Origin: QHXW01 sp035297145
Lineage (GTDB): Bacteria; Acidobacteriota; Terriglobia; Bryobacterales; Bryobacteraceae
Reading direction: 5' to 3'
DNA length: 64,000 bases
Assembly: GCA_035297145.1 (NCBI GenBank)
Contig: DATGZN010000007.1
Span: forward strand, 1 to 64,000
Shown here: positions 35,996 through 44,555 of the stretch, piece after piece
Layout: each line of letters opens with the position of its first letter
Position numbering within the stretch: position 1 is the first letter of the stretch
Notes under the pieces: model-generated
Told to the model about the DNA's origin: nothing
The model's input: the letters and a program-made list of their open reading frames with translations, nothing else
Database searches by the model: none
Translations under genes and position numbers: made by a program

Positions 35996-37411
35996 TTATC
36001 GAGTGTTGCGGAAGCAATAGAGCGCGCTCTTCGTACGAACGTAGAGGCGATGGTCCACGGGAGCGGGAGTGGCGTAGACTTCATCATCCATGTCATTCAC
36101 AGCAATCAGCTCCCAATCCCGCCCCGCCTTGATGACCGAAATGTGACCGTCCTGGCTGGCGGTGTAGATTTTGCCGTCCGCGGCGACCGGAGACGAATAG
36201 TAGAAATCCAGCGCGCCCTTGAGGCGGCCCTGCTTTAGTACGCTGCCGGTCGCCGGATCGAGGGCGGTCAGAATACCGCCTTCTTTCACGAGGTAGAGAA
36301 CGCTCTGATAGAGCAGCGGAGAAGGAACGTTGGGGAGCGATTTGTAAAAGCGCCACAGAACGTTTCGCTCGGTCATGTCGCCCGTCCCGCCGAGCTTCAC
36401 AGCCATGACGGAGTTGACCAGAGTGCGCCTTTCGCGATATTTCTCCCATTCCCGCTCTTCCAGAAATCCATCCCCATCCAGATCCGAGTCTGCGAAATCC
36501 TGCTTGTATTGGGAGTCCGCCAGCTCGTTCTTCGATAGCTTGCCATCGTGATTCGCGTCCTCTACCTTCAAGATTTCCGCGAATGAGGGAACGGCGGCCT
36601 GATTGCCCTGATCGGCCCCTCCCGCCCAGCCGAGCACGTATGCTGTGTCGCCATCCACGATCGGCGTCGGCTTCATCTGCCAGGTCAGGCCGCGGACCCA
36701 CCAGATTTCGGCGCCGTTCTCGACGTCATACGCGATGAAGCGATTTGTTCCCGCGACCAAGGCTTGCAACCGCCCGCCATTCGGCTGGTACAGCACGGGC
36801 GTTGAAAAGCCGCGCGTCATTTCGGGCCGCTCCACGCGCCATACTTTTGCTCCACTCTTTTGGTCCACCGCCAGCACAAACGACCCTGTTTCGGAATCGC
36901 ATACCTGGATGACTTTTCCCTGAGCCAGCACGGGCGATGCCCCCAGACCGAATGGATTATCGAACGGTCCGAGAGGAACGCGCCAGCGCTCGTTGCCATC
37001 CGGACCGTAGGAGACCAGGCCAAAATCAGTGAAGAACGCGTAGGCATTCTTGCCGTCGGTAGCCACGCTTGGCGACGCCGGACTATTGGAGTTGTGCAAC
37101 TTCTGTTTACGTGGCCGCGGAACCTCGCGGCGCCACAGAATCCTGCCCGTGGAACGTTCCAGTGCGATGACGTATAAGTGATCCGCGTCGTACGCAGTGA
37201 GGAAGATTTGATCCGCCGAGAACACGGGTGAGGAATGCCCCGGAGGCAAAGCAGTTTTCCACGCCACATTTTTGGATGGACCGAACTCCGAGGGGACGTC
37301 GGTCGTGTCGGAAACGCCGAAAGCATTGGGACCGCGGAATTGCGGCCACTCCGAGGAGGCGGGCAGTTGGAGCGCCCACGAGAGCAGAAGAAGCAACCCG
37401 CCGATTCGCAT
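35996..37411 (-). CDS. Secreted PQQ-like beta-propeller protein with inserted EF-hand pair
   Basis: The 471-residue protein has a signal peptide (MRIGGLLLLLSWALQLPASS) and then EWPQFRGPNAFG, the usual opening of PQQ-like outer propellers. Blades of the type LYVIALERSTGRILWRREV and KVIQVCDSETGSFVLAVDQKSGAKVWRV follow. Two EF-hand calcium loops lie between blades: D285-ANHDGKLSKNE and D308-SDLDGDGFLEE. Full PQQ dehydrogenase active-site residues are not evident, so a binding or scaffold role is more likely than a quinone enzyme. It is convergent with the DUF4123 gene. Confidence 0.78.
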   Translation of the reverse strand: MRIGGLLLLLSWALQLPASSEWPQFRGPNAFGVSDTTDVPSEFGPSKNVAWKTALPPGHSSPVFSADQIFLTAYDADHLYVIALERSTGRILWRREVPRPRKQKLHNSNSPASPSVATDGKNAYAFFTDFGLVSYGPDGNERWRVPLGPFDNPFGLGASPVLAQGKVIQVCDSETGSFVLAVDQKSGAKVWRVERPEMTRGFSTPVLYQPNGGRLQALVAGTNRFIAYDVENGAEIWWVRGLTWQMKPTPIVDGDTAYVLGWAGGADQGNQAAVPSFAEILKVEDANHDGKLSKNELADSQYKQDFADSDLDGDGFLEEREWEKYRERRTLVNSVMAVKLGGTGDMTERNVLWRFYKSLPNVPSPLLYQSVLYLVKEGGILTALDPATGSVLKQGRLKGALDFYYSSPVAADGKIYTASQDGHISVIKAGRDWELIAVNDMDDEVYATPAPVDHRLYVRTKSALYCFRNTR

Positions 37412-37641
37412 CCTGCCAGTATATACAGCGCCGCTTAGCCTCAGCTCGCCGCGTATGTTGCTGTGGGGAAACGGCCCACGAGCCGCCAGCAGCGTTCCGT
37501 CCAGCGGTTGTCAAACGAGTTAGCCGTAACGCTCTAACTATTTACAATCTTGTATCACCGGCCAATTTGGGTCACATCTAGAAGAACGCTACACTAACTG
37601 GAATATCCGCCATGCGCCGGGCGGAACCCGGAGGAGGGTCC

Positions 37642-39741
37642 GTGCTATTTGAGGTTTGTGCGCACTTGCCGTTTCGTTTGGCAGCAGTCGTATGGCTGGC
37701 GGTTTCCTTGTCGCTGATCAGCGCTCCCGTCGTGGATGCGGCCGATGTGCTCACCTATCACAACGACATTGGCCGCACCGGCCAGAATCTGAACGAGCCC
37801 ACACTGACGCCGAGCAATGTCAAATCCAGTACATTCGGAAGGCTATTCACGATTTCGGTGGATGGCAAGGTCGATGCGCAGCCACTGTACGTTTCGAGCG
37901 TCGCGATCTCCGGACAGGGCACACACAACCTGCTCATTGCAGCCACCGAGCACGGTAGCGTCTATGCATTCGACGCCGACACCGGCTCGCAGATTTGGAA
38001 AGTCTCAACCTTGAAATCCGGCGAATCCACCTCCGATGACCGCGGCTGCAGCCAGGTCACGCCCGAGATCGGAGTCACAGCCACGCCGGCCATCGATCGC
38101 ACGCGCGGCCCCAACGGTGCAATCTATTTGGTCGCGATGTCTAAAGACGGCTCCGGGAACTACTTTCAGCGCCTGCACGCGCTGGATCTCACGACCGGCG
38201 CCGAGCTGTTTGGCGGCCCAACGACCGTGCAAGCCACGTATCCAGGCACGGGTGACAACAGTTCGAATGGAATCGTGACGTTTGATGCGAAGCAGTACAA
38301 GGAGCGGCCCGGCCTGTTGTTGCTCAATGGCCTCGTGTACACCGCGTGGGGCTCTCATTGTGACGCCCAGCCATACACCGGTTGGGTCATGGGTTACGAC
38401 GCCGGCACGCTCGCGCAGACTACAGTATTGAATGTAGTCCCCAATGGCGGCGAGGGCGGAATCTGGATGGCAGGGGCCGGAATTGCCTCGGACAGCTCGG
38501 GCAACATCTATGTGCTCGATGGCAACGGCGATTTCGACACCACCCTCAGCAGTAACGGGTTTCCAGCGAACGGTAACTTCGGAAACGCTTTTCTGAAAAT
38601 CTCGACTTCGGGCGGTCTCGGTGTGGCCGATTACTTCGAAATGAACAATGAGGCGCAAGAAAACGGAAGTGACACCGATCTCGGGTCGGGCGGTGCGTTG
38701 GTCCTTCCTGACCAGACAGATAATACGGGCAAGGCGTGGCACTTGGCCGTCGGGGCGGGCAAGGACGGCAACTTGTACCTCGTCAACCGGGATTCGATGG
38801 GACAATTCACTTCGAACAACGGCAACATTTATCAGGAGCTTGCCGGAGCCTTGCCCGGCGGTATCTGGGCCATGCCCGCTTATTTCAACGGCAGGATCTA
38901 TTACGGTCCGGTGGGCAGCCCCATCTTTGCTTTCCAATTCTCGAATGCCAAGCTCCTTACGTCCGCCACCGCGCAAACCAGCAACAGTTTCGGCTATCCG
39001 GGAGCCATACCCAGTATTTCGGCCAACAATACCAGCAATGGCATCGTCTGGGCGGCCGAGAGCACGAATCCGGCTGTCTTGCATGCTTATGATGCGGGCA
39101 CCTTGCTAGAGCTTTACAACAGTAATCAGGCTGCAAGTAGCCGCGACCATTTTGGCGCCGGGAACAAATTTATTGCGCCCATGATCACCAACGGCAAAGT
39201 CTACGTCGGAACCACATCCAGCGTGGGTGTGTTCGGTCTTCTGACTCCGCCGCCTTCGCCGCCCACCTCGCTCAGCGCCGGTTCCGTTGGCGGCGGAATT
39301 CAATCGTGCGACGTGAACAACGACGGAAATGTCAATGTTCAGGATGTTCAGTTGGCGATCAATATGGATCTGGGTTTGTTGTCTTGCACGCTCAATATCG
39401 ACGGAGCCGGCACGTGCAACGTCATTGCCGTTCAGCGCATCATCAATGCCGATCTCGGCCAGCCATGTGTGACCGGTCCGGGCGTCACTGCTCACAGTGT
39501 TAGCTTAAGCTGGACCGCCAGCACCTCGCCGAATGTCGCCGGTTACAACGTGTATCGGGGAACCACGGCTGCCGGTCCGTACACGAAGGTGAATTCCACG
39601 GTGGTGGCGGGCACCACCTACACGGACGCCACCGCTCAACCCAGCCAGACCTACTACTACGTGCTCACGGCTGTCGACAGCAGCAACAATGAGAGCCCGT
39701 TTTCCGCGTCTCCGTCGCAGTCGGTTTTGCCGTCGTCGTAG
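37642..39741 (+). CDS. Secreted PQQ-like propeller protein with dockerin-like module and fibronectin type III domain
   Basis: The GTG at 37642 is chosen because GGAGGAGGG ends just before it; an in-frame ATG at 37612 lies upstream of that ribosome-binding site. The 699-residue protein has a signal peptide (AAVVWLAVSLSLISAPVVDA). A propeller of about 500 residues follows, with pieces such as HNLLIAATEHGSVYAFDADTGSQIWKV. At about 556-608 is a dockerin-like module: CDVNNDGNVNVQDVQLAINMDLG, then a second, shortened repeat NIDGAGTCNVIAVQRIINADLG. Last is a fibronectin type III domain (VSLSWTASTSPNVAGYNVYRG to the end). It is probably extracellular and may bind calcium. No cohesin partner is visible. 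Confidence 0.75.
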   Translation: MLFEVCAHLPFRLAAVVWLAVSLSLISAPVVDAADVLTYHNDIGRTGQNLNEPTLTPSNVKSSTFGRLFTISVDGKVDAQPLYVSSVAISGQGTHNLLIAATEHGSVYAFDADTGSQIWKVSTLKSGESTSDDRGCSQVTPEIGVTATPAIDRTRGPNGAIYLVAMSKDGSGNYFQRLHALDLTTGAELFGGPTTVQATYPGTGDNSSNGIVTFDAKQYKERPGLLLLNGLVYTAWGSHCDAQPYTGWVMGYDAGTLAQTTVLNVVPNGGEGGIWMAGAGIASDSSGNIYVLDGNGDFDTTLSSNGFPANGNFGNAFLKISTSGGLGVADYFEMNNEAQENGSDTDLGSGGALVLPDQTDNTGKAWHLAVGAGKDGNLYLVNRDSMGQFTSNNGNIYQELAGALPGGIWAMPAYFNGRIYYGPVGSPIFAFQFSNAKLLTSATAQTSNSFGYPGAIPSISANNTSNGIVWAAESTNPAVLHAYDAGTLLELYNSNQAASSRDHFGAGNKFIAPMITNGKVYVGTTSSVGVFGLLTPPPSPPTSLSAGSVGGGIQSCDVNNDGNVNVQDVQLAINMDLGLLSCTLNIDGAGTCNVIAVQRIINADLGQPCVTGPGVTAHSVSLSWTASTSPNVAGYNVYRGTTAAGPYTKVNSTVVAGTTYTDATAQPSQTYYYVLTAVDSSNNESPFSASPSQSVLPSS

Positions 39742-39818
39742 AAGTGCTCTGAGATCCGGCTGATCTTTGCGCTCCGGGGTCGAACAATGCTAGTCTTTCA
39801 TTTTCCCAGGAGGAATTC

Positions 39819-40355
39819 ATGAAGCGCCTTCGCCTTCTGTTATTGGCTTCCACGGCGGCCGCTGCGCTGTTCGGCCAGTTCAACCCCCCGAAAACGCAAC
39901 TCAAAGTAGGTGACCAGGCTCCTGACTTCACCCTGCACTCTACCGACGACAAGGACGTGAAGCTGTCCGATTTCCGCGGCAAGAAGAACGTGGTGCTGGC
40001 ATTCTTCCCGGCTGCGTTTACCGGTGGTTGAACCAAGGAAATGCTGGCGTACCAGGCTGGTATCGCCAAATTTGATGGCGCCGACACTCAGGTGTTCGGC
40101 ATCAGTGAAGACTTCAACCCATCTCAAAAAGAATTTGTCGATAAATTAAAGCTGACGTTCCCGCTGCTGAGCGACTTTTCGAAGCGCAAAGTAGCCCAGG
40201 ATTACGGTGTGCTCATCACCGACCTCGGCATCGCGAATCGTGCGACGTTCGTGGTCGACAAGGAAGGGAAAATCCAGTACATCGAAGAGGGCAAGACCGC
40301 GGTCGACAGCAGCGGTGCGGAGGCAGCGTGCAGCCGCCTCCATCATAAGAACTAG
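39819..40355 (+). CDS. Selenocysteine-containing peroxiredoxin (in-frame TGA at the peroxidatic position)
   Basis: AGGAGG precedes ATG 39819. The frame encodes a signal peptide (MKRLRLLLLASTAAAALFGQ) and an AhpC/TSA domain, is interrupted by TGA at 40029-40031, and continues in the same frame to TAG at 40353-40355, giving 178 residues in all. The universal peroxiredoxin motif PxxxTxxC reads P64-AAF-T68-GG-stop71-TKEM, so the TGA stands exactly where the peroxidatic Cys should be. The part after TGA is a normal peroxiredoxin (VFGISEDFNPSQKEF, FPLLSDF, and NRATFVVDKEGKI with the conserved Arg). A hairpin 13 nt after TGA resembles a bacterial SECIS. The likely product is an exported Sec peroxiredoxin reducing peroxides. 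A simple nonsense mutation is the alternative, but exact placement and an intact tail speak against it. Confidence 0.85.
40045..40068 (+). promoter_or_regulatory. bSECIS-like hairpin directing UGA recoding
   Basis: The arms TGGCGTACC (40045-40053) and GGTA plus CGCCA (40059-40062, 40064-40068) pair over 9 bp. A single bulged T lies at 40063 and the apical loop is AGGCT (40054-40058). The hairpin starts 13 nt after the TGA and its loop lies about 23-27 nt downstream of it, within the range described for bacterial SECIS elements. A bulged U and a G-containing apical loop are features of the E. coli fdhF element, whose loop is AGGUCU. It is embedded in the coding sequence, as in other bacteria. 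Confidence 0.7.
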
Positions 40356-40364
40356 CCGCCACGT

Positions 40365-41603
40365 TTATTGCGAGGCTACCGTTAGGCCCAGCGCCTTCAG
40401 GTAGCCTGCGTTTACGCGGCAATTCTCGACGCGGATTTTTTGTAACAGGTCCTGGAGCGCCTCCCGCGAATGCTCCAGCGATGGCCGCGCCGCAATGCGT
40501 TTCTCCGCTTCACCGCTGTTGCCCGGCATCTTCCCATAGGCCACAATTTCATCCCAGTGGGCCGGTTTCGCGAAGGCTACCACCGACGAGGCCCGCTCCA
40601 TCTTTTTATATGGCCAGAAACACCAGCCGACCTCGTTCTTTTCCAGCAGGCGCACGAATTGCTCGATCCACTGGTCCGTATTCTCTCCGGATTCTCCCAG
40701 CCAGACCGGCACGTTGTGCCGGTCGCGAAAATCCAGATACTCCTGAATGACATCCTGCGTCGGCGAGGTCCAGTATTTGTGAAACGTGTACATGACATTG
40801 CGATCGAAAGGAGGCCCGAAGATCTTGAAGTTACTGTCCCACTGGGCTCCGCCGAGAATGATCACGTGCTTGCTGTCAACTTCGCGGATGGCGGAGGAGA
40901 CGCGCTTGTAGAGCGGCTCCAACCGGCCGTTGTACGTCTGGAGGCTCGGAAAATGCGGGATGGGCTCGTTCAATAAATCGTAGCCCAGGACGGCGGGCTC
41001 GTCGCGGTAACGAGCGGCCAGGCGCCTCCATACATCAACCGTCGCATCCTGGTCGTGTGCGCTTTCGAAAAGCCAGGGGTATCCCCAGCTATCGTCGATG
41101 TTGGTTCCGGTTTGGCCGCCCGGGGCACAATGTAGATCGAGAATCACCCAAAGCCCTTCATGGCGGCACCATGCGATCACGCGATCGAGCAACGCAAATC
41201 CCTCGCCACCGGACGAGAAGAATTTGTAATGCAGCGGAATGCGAACCGAATTGAATCCGGCTTTGCGGAGGAAAGTGATATCGCGCTGGCTAATGTACTG
41301 GTCTCGATACTCCCGCCAGAATGCGTCGGCGTCCGCAGGTCCGATGAGCTCGTTGAAGAATCCTTCGATTTCGCGCGGCGCGGCCGGACCACCGTCGAAC
41401 AGGAACATGTACCCTTCCGGCTCCAGCCAATTGCCGAGGTTAATACCACGTAGCAGGAGTTTGGTATTCGCCGGCGTGACCAGGTACTTGCCATCCGCGC
41501 GCACAAAGCCGTTCTGCGCTTTCGCGCACGCGCCAGTCAGAAACAGCAGCAGAGCTATCCGCCGCCAATTGTGTACCAACGTCCGCAGCATAGCTTTTCG
41601 CAA
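40365..41603 (-). CDS. Secreted GH5-family glycoside hydrolase (cellulase-like)
   Basis: The 412-residue protein has an N-terminal export signal (RRIALLLFLTGACAKAQ, possibly a lipoprotein signal at C26) and a (beta/alpha)8 GH5 domain. LLRGINLGNWLEPEGYM is the opening strand, FNSVRIPLHYKFF carries the conserved Arg, the acid/base is E213 in YDLLNEPIP and the nucleophile E304 in VWLGESGEN. Conserved HKYWT lies between them. The family cleaves beta-1,4 or beta-1,3 glucans, mannans and related chains; the exo-beta-1,3-glucanase-like opening does not settle which. ATG 41591 (residue 5) is an alternative start. It is convergent with the peroxiredoxin gene, 9 bp apart. Confidence 0.87.
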   Translation of the reverse strand: MRKAMLRTLVHNWRRIALLLFLTGACAKAQNGFVRADGKYLVTPANTKLLLRGINLGNWLEPEGYMFLFDGGPAAPREIEGFFNELIGPADADAFWREYRDQYISQRDITFLRKAGFNSVRIPLHYKFFSSGGEGFALLDRVIAWCRHEGLWVILDLHCAPGGQTGTNIDDSWGYPWLFESAHDQDATVDVWRRLAARYRDEPAVLGYDLLNEPIPHFPSLQTYNGRLEPLYKRVSSAIREVDSKHVIILGGAQWDSNFKIFGPPFDRNVMYTFHKYWTSPTQDVIQEYLDFRDRHNVPVWLGESGENTDQWIEQFVRLLEKNEVGWCFWPYKKMERASSVVAFAKPAHWDEIVAYGKMPGNSGEAEKRIAARPSLEHSREALQDLLQKIRVENCRVNAGYLKALGLTVASQ

Positions 41604-41705
41604 GAAGCCATTATACGGCTCCGCAAATCGTGCCTCCTCTCCTGGGCCCTCATGCGTACTTATCTGGTGAAGAGAGATGTTTCACGAAGCGAGTGGAGGA
41701 AGAAT

Positions 41706-42254
41706 ATGAAAATCGGAATGGCCGTTCTGGCGGCAGCAGCATTGGCGCCGATGTGGGCACAGGAAATGCGGCTGCCGGCCAATCTGGAAGCGCTTTCCGC
41801 CAAAGCGGAGGAGTCGGTGGACGTGACCCTCGACGCCACCATGCTACGGCTCGCCGCGAAGTGGCTCCCGGACACAGGAGAGGATGCCAAGGCGAAGAAG
41901 TTGATCGCCGGACTGGAGGGCATCTACGTCCGGAGTTACCAATTCGCCGCGGAAGGGGAATATACCAAGGCTGACGTGGATGCTTTTCGCAATCAGTTTC
42001 GGGCGCCGGGATGGTCGCGTATTGTCGGCGCGCGCTCCAAACGCCACGGCGGCGACGCCGACGTTTTTATCAAGGTGGACGCGAACGGAACCATCGGCGG
42101 CATCGTGGTGATTGCCACCGAGCCACGAGAACTCACCGTCGTGAATGTCGTCGGCTCGATTGACCCCGCACAAATCAACGATCTCGGAGGCCGTTTTCAC
42201 ATCCCCGGCCTCGATCTGACCTCGTGCAATAACTGGCGGAGGGAATCGAAATGA
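41706..42254 (+). CDS. Secreted DUF4252-like protein
   Basis: ATG 41706 follows GGAGGA and starts a signal peptide (MKIGMAVLAAAALAPMWAQ). The 182-residue protein matches the DUF4252 pattern: LEALSAKAEESVDVTLDATMLRLAAKWL, a GLEGIYVRSYQFAAEGEY strand, and DVFIKVDANGTIGGIVVIATEPRELTVVNVVGSID. The family is of unknown function and is usually found as small exported proteins. It overlaps the next gene by 4 bp (ATGA), so the pair is translationally coupled. It diverges from the GH5 gene. Confidence 0.68.
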   Translation: MKIGMAVLAAAALAPMWAQEMRLPANLEALSAKAEESVDVTLDATMLRLAAKWLPDTGEDAKAKKLIAGLEGIYVRSYQFAAEGEYTKADVDAFRNQFRAPGWSRIVGARSKRHGGDADVFIKVDANGTIGGIVVIATEPRELTVVNVVGSIDPAQINDLGGRFHIPGLDLTSCNNWRRESK

Positions 42255-42745
42255 ACGCTCGATTCCTAGCTGTACTGCTTGTCGCGACCGCTGCCGGTCT
42301 CGCTGGCGATTGGGATTTCGATCACGTTGTGAAGGCCATCGAGTCTCACTACGGCGTCAAACGCGTGCACATCCCCTTTATGGGAGTGGCGAATTTTGCA
42401 CTCAAGATGAAGCATCCAGGCGGCGCGAGCGAGTTCCAACTGGCGGTCTTCCAGAATCTCGACTCCTCTCCGGCCTATCGCGACCCTGCCGATCGCGACC
42501 GGCTCATGCAAATGGTGTCCGGTCGCGGACTGCATCCGATGATTACCGCCCGCTCTCGGCGCGATGCGCAATCGACCTACATCTTCATGGACGACGCCGG
42601 AAAATCCATGCGCCTGCTCATCGTGACTTTCCAGCGCGATGGCGCAACCGTCATCCAGGTGAAAGCGGACGGGAACACTCTACTCAGGGCGCTGTCAGAC
42701 CCCGAGGGGACGGCCAACTCCCTCGGTGCCGATTCCGACCAGTAG
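42251..42745 (+). CDS. Small secreted protein of unknown function coupled to the DUF4252 gene
   Basis: The 164-residue protein begins with a signal peptide (MNARFLAVLLVATAAGLAGD). The body has mixed alpha/beta character (HVVKAIESHYGVKRVHIPFMGVANFALKM, FQLAVFQNLD, TYIFMDDAGKSMRLLIVTFQRDGATVIQVKAD). The last part resembles the end of the DUF4252 partner, so the two may be distant relatives or subunits of one periplasmic complex. No catalytic motif is visible. Its start codon overlaps the stop of the upstream gene, which ties their expression together. Confidence 0.6.
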   Translation: MNARFLAVLLVATAAGLAGDWDFDHVVKAIESHYGVKRVHIPFMGVANFALKMKHPGGASEFQLAVFQNLDSSPAYRDPADRDRLMQMVSGRGLHPMITARSRRDAQSTYIFMDDAGKSMRLLIVTFQRDGATVIQVKADGNTLLRALSDPEGTANSLGADSDQ

Positions 42746-42854
42746 TCGGGGGAGTTATCGCCGAAGGGAAACTTGCCGGGCAACCCTTGGGGCTTGATGT
42801 ATCATGAGGGGCAGCGGCCGCAACAAGAGCGCTCCAGAACATGGTGGGGAATCG

Positions 42855-44555
42855 ATGATGCGCGCTCGACGCACGGTCTGGCCCATACTGAAACTGGCGA
42901 TCCCGGCGGCGTTGGTGATGGCGGCCGGCTTTCTCTTTGACGCTGTTCGCGCTACTCCGACGCGGCCGCATTTCACGAATATCGCGGCGAAATCGAAATT
43001 CACCTACCGCAGCAACAACAACTACACCGGACGAAAATACTTTCCGCAGCCGATTTGCGGCGGAGTCGGGATACTGGATTACGACCAGGATGGCAAGATG
43101 GATATTTTCTTCACCAACGGGGCCAAGTTTCCCGAATTGAAGAAGGTTGACCCGTCTTACTACAATTGCCTCCTACACAATCGGGGCGACGGCACGTTCG
43201 AGGATGTCACGCGAAAGGCGGGCTTGGCGGGAGAAGATCTGGGCTTCAGCTTCGGCGTCGCGGTGGGCGATTACGACAACGACGGTTATCCCGACCTGTT
43301 CATCTGCAACGCCGGGCGCAACACTCTCTATCACAACAACCACGATGGCACGTTCACCGATGTCACCCAGATCTCGGGCATCGGAGGCAAGCCTCCAAAT
43401 ACGCTCAGCATGGGCGCCGCATGGTTCGACTACGATAACGACGGTTTGCTCGACCTGATCGTCTCCAACTACACCGTGTGGACGCCCGAAACCGACATCC
43501 GCTGCGGCCGCGACAACATCGACAGCTACTGCAATCCCCGCCGGTATGTCAGCGTTTCCGACCGTCTCTATCACAACCTGGGCAACGGCAAGTTCGCGGA
43601 TGTAACCGAGCAATCGGGCATCGGCAAGGAACTCGGCAAGGGGATGGGAATCGGGATCGCCGATTTCAATCAGGACGGCTGGCTGGATGTCTTTGTGGCC
43701 AATGACACTGAACGTAATTTCCTGTTCCTGAACCAGGGCAACGGCACATTCAAAGAAGTGGGCCTGCAGTACGGCGTAGCGTACAACGAGGACGGCCGCA
43801 CAGTTTCGGCCATGGGCAGCGACGTGAAAGACTACGACAACGATGGCTGGGTGGACATCTTTTACAACAACCTGATCGGGCAGATTTGGGCCCTGTTCCA
43901 CAACCAGCAAGGCCGCGTGTTCCACTATGTGTCAAATCCCTCACAGATTGCCAGGTTGAGCGAATCCACTGCCGGCTGGAGTGCTGGATTTATCGACTAC
44001 AACAACGACGGATGGAAGGACCTGTACTCGGCCAACGGAGATATCGACAACCTGCTGCCCAACGCCCGTCAGCATGACACCATGTTCGAGAACGTCAACG
44101 GCAAGACCTTTCAGGACGTGTCGCGGGAAATGGGCCAGGATTTCCTGTTCCAGGGCTTTCAGCGCGGCTCTGCGTTTGCCGATTTGAATAACGACGGCTT
44201 CCAGGACATTGTGGTGACCTCGCTCAATGAACCGCCGCGCATCCTGATGAACTCCGCCGATAATGGCAACCATTGGCTGCTGCTCGACCTGCGTGGAACA
44301 GTGAGCGCACGCGATGCGATTGGGGCCAACGTGAAGGTCACCACTCCTTCCGGAAGAACACTGTACAACCATGTGAGCGTGAGTGTCGGTTTCCTATCCT
44401 CAAGCGACCGGCGGGTGCACTTCGGCTTGGGTTCGGAGACCACAGCCGAAACTGTCGAGATTCACTGGCCTCGCGGCGCCGCGCAGACTTTGAAGAACGT
44501 TGCGGCCGATCGCATTCTGAAGATCGAAGAACCGGACAAGATACTGCAGCGCTAG
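42855..44555 (+). CDS. CRTAC1-family protein with FG-GAP/VCBS repeats and ASPIC/UnbV domain
   Basis: From ATG 42855 (ATG 42804 is also in frame) the protein has 566 residues with a signal anchor (LKLAIPAALVMAAGFLFDAV). Seven calcium-binding FG-GAP/VCBS repeats are visible as D-x-[DN]-x-DG motifs: DYDQDGKMDIFFT, DYDNDGYPDLFIC, DYDNDGLLDLIVS, DFNQDGWLDVFVA, DYDNDGWVDIFYN, DYNNDGWKDLYSA and DLNNDGFQDIVVT. The C-terminus is the ASPIC/UnbV domain (IGANVKVTTPSGRTLYNHVSVSVGFLSSSDRRVHFGLG). The family is secreted, likely a propeller of adhesion or binding function. In this phylum it is often near TPR-protein genes; here a TPR gene is convergent and overlaps it by 4 bp. Confidence 0.88.
   Translation: MMRARRTVWPILKLAIPAALVMAAGFLFDAVRATPTRPHFTNIAAKSKFTYRSNNNYTGRKYFPQPICGGVGILDYDQDGKMDIFFTNGAKFPELKKVDPSYYNCLLHNRGDGTFEDVTRKAGLAGEDLGFSFGVAVGDYDNDGYPDLFICNAGRNTLYHNNHDGTFTDVTQISGIGGKPPNTLSMGAAWFDYDNDGLLDLIVSNYTVWTPETDIRCGRDNIDSYCNPRRYVSVSDRLYHNLGNGKFADVTEQSGIGKELGKGMGIGIADFNQDGWLDVFVANDTERNFLFLNQGNGTFKEVGLQYGVAYNEDGRTVSAMGSDVKDYDNDGWVDIFYNNLIGQIWALFHNQQGRVFHYVSNPSQIARLSESTAGWSAGFIDYNNDGWKDLYSANGDIDNLLPNARQHDTMFENVNGKTFQDVSREMGQDFLFQGFQRGSAFADLNNDGFQDIVVTSLNEPPRILMNSADNGNHWLLLDLRGTVSARDAIGANVKVTTPSGRTLYNHVSVSVGFLSSSDRRVHFGLGSETTAETVEIHWPRGAAQTLKNVAADRILKIEEPDKILQR

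Noticed and set aside
40029..40031. Peroxiredoxin TGA as a frameshift or pseudogene
   Set aside because: The frame is identical before and after, the domain is complete, and the stop falls on the catalytic Cys codon with a SECIS-like hairpin after it.
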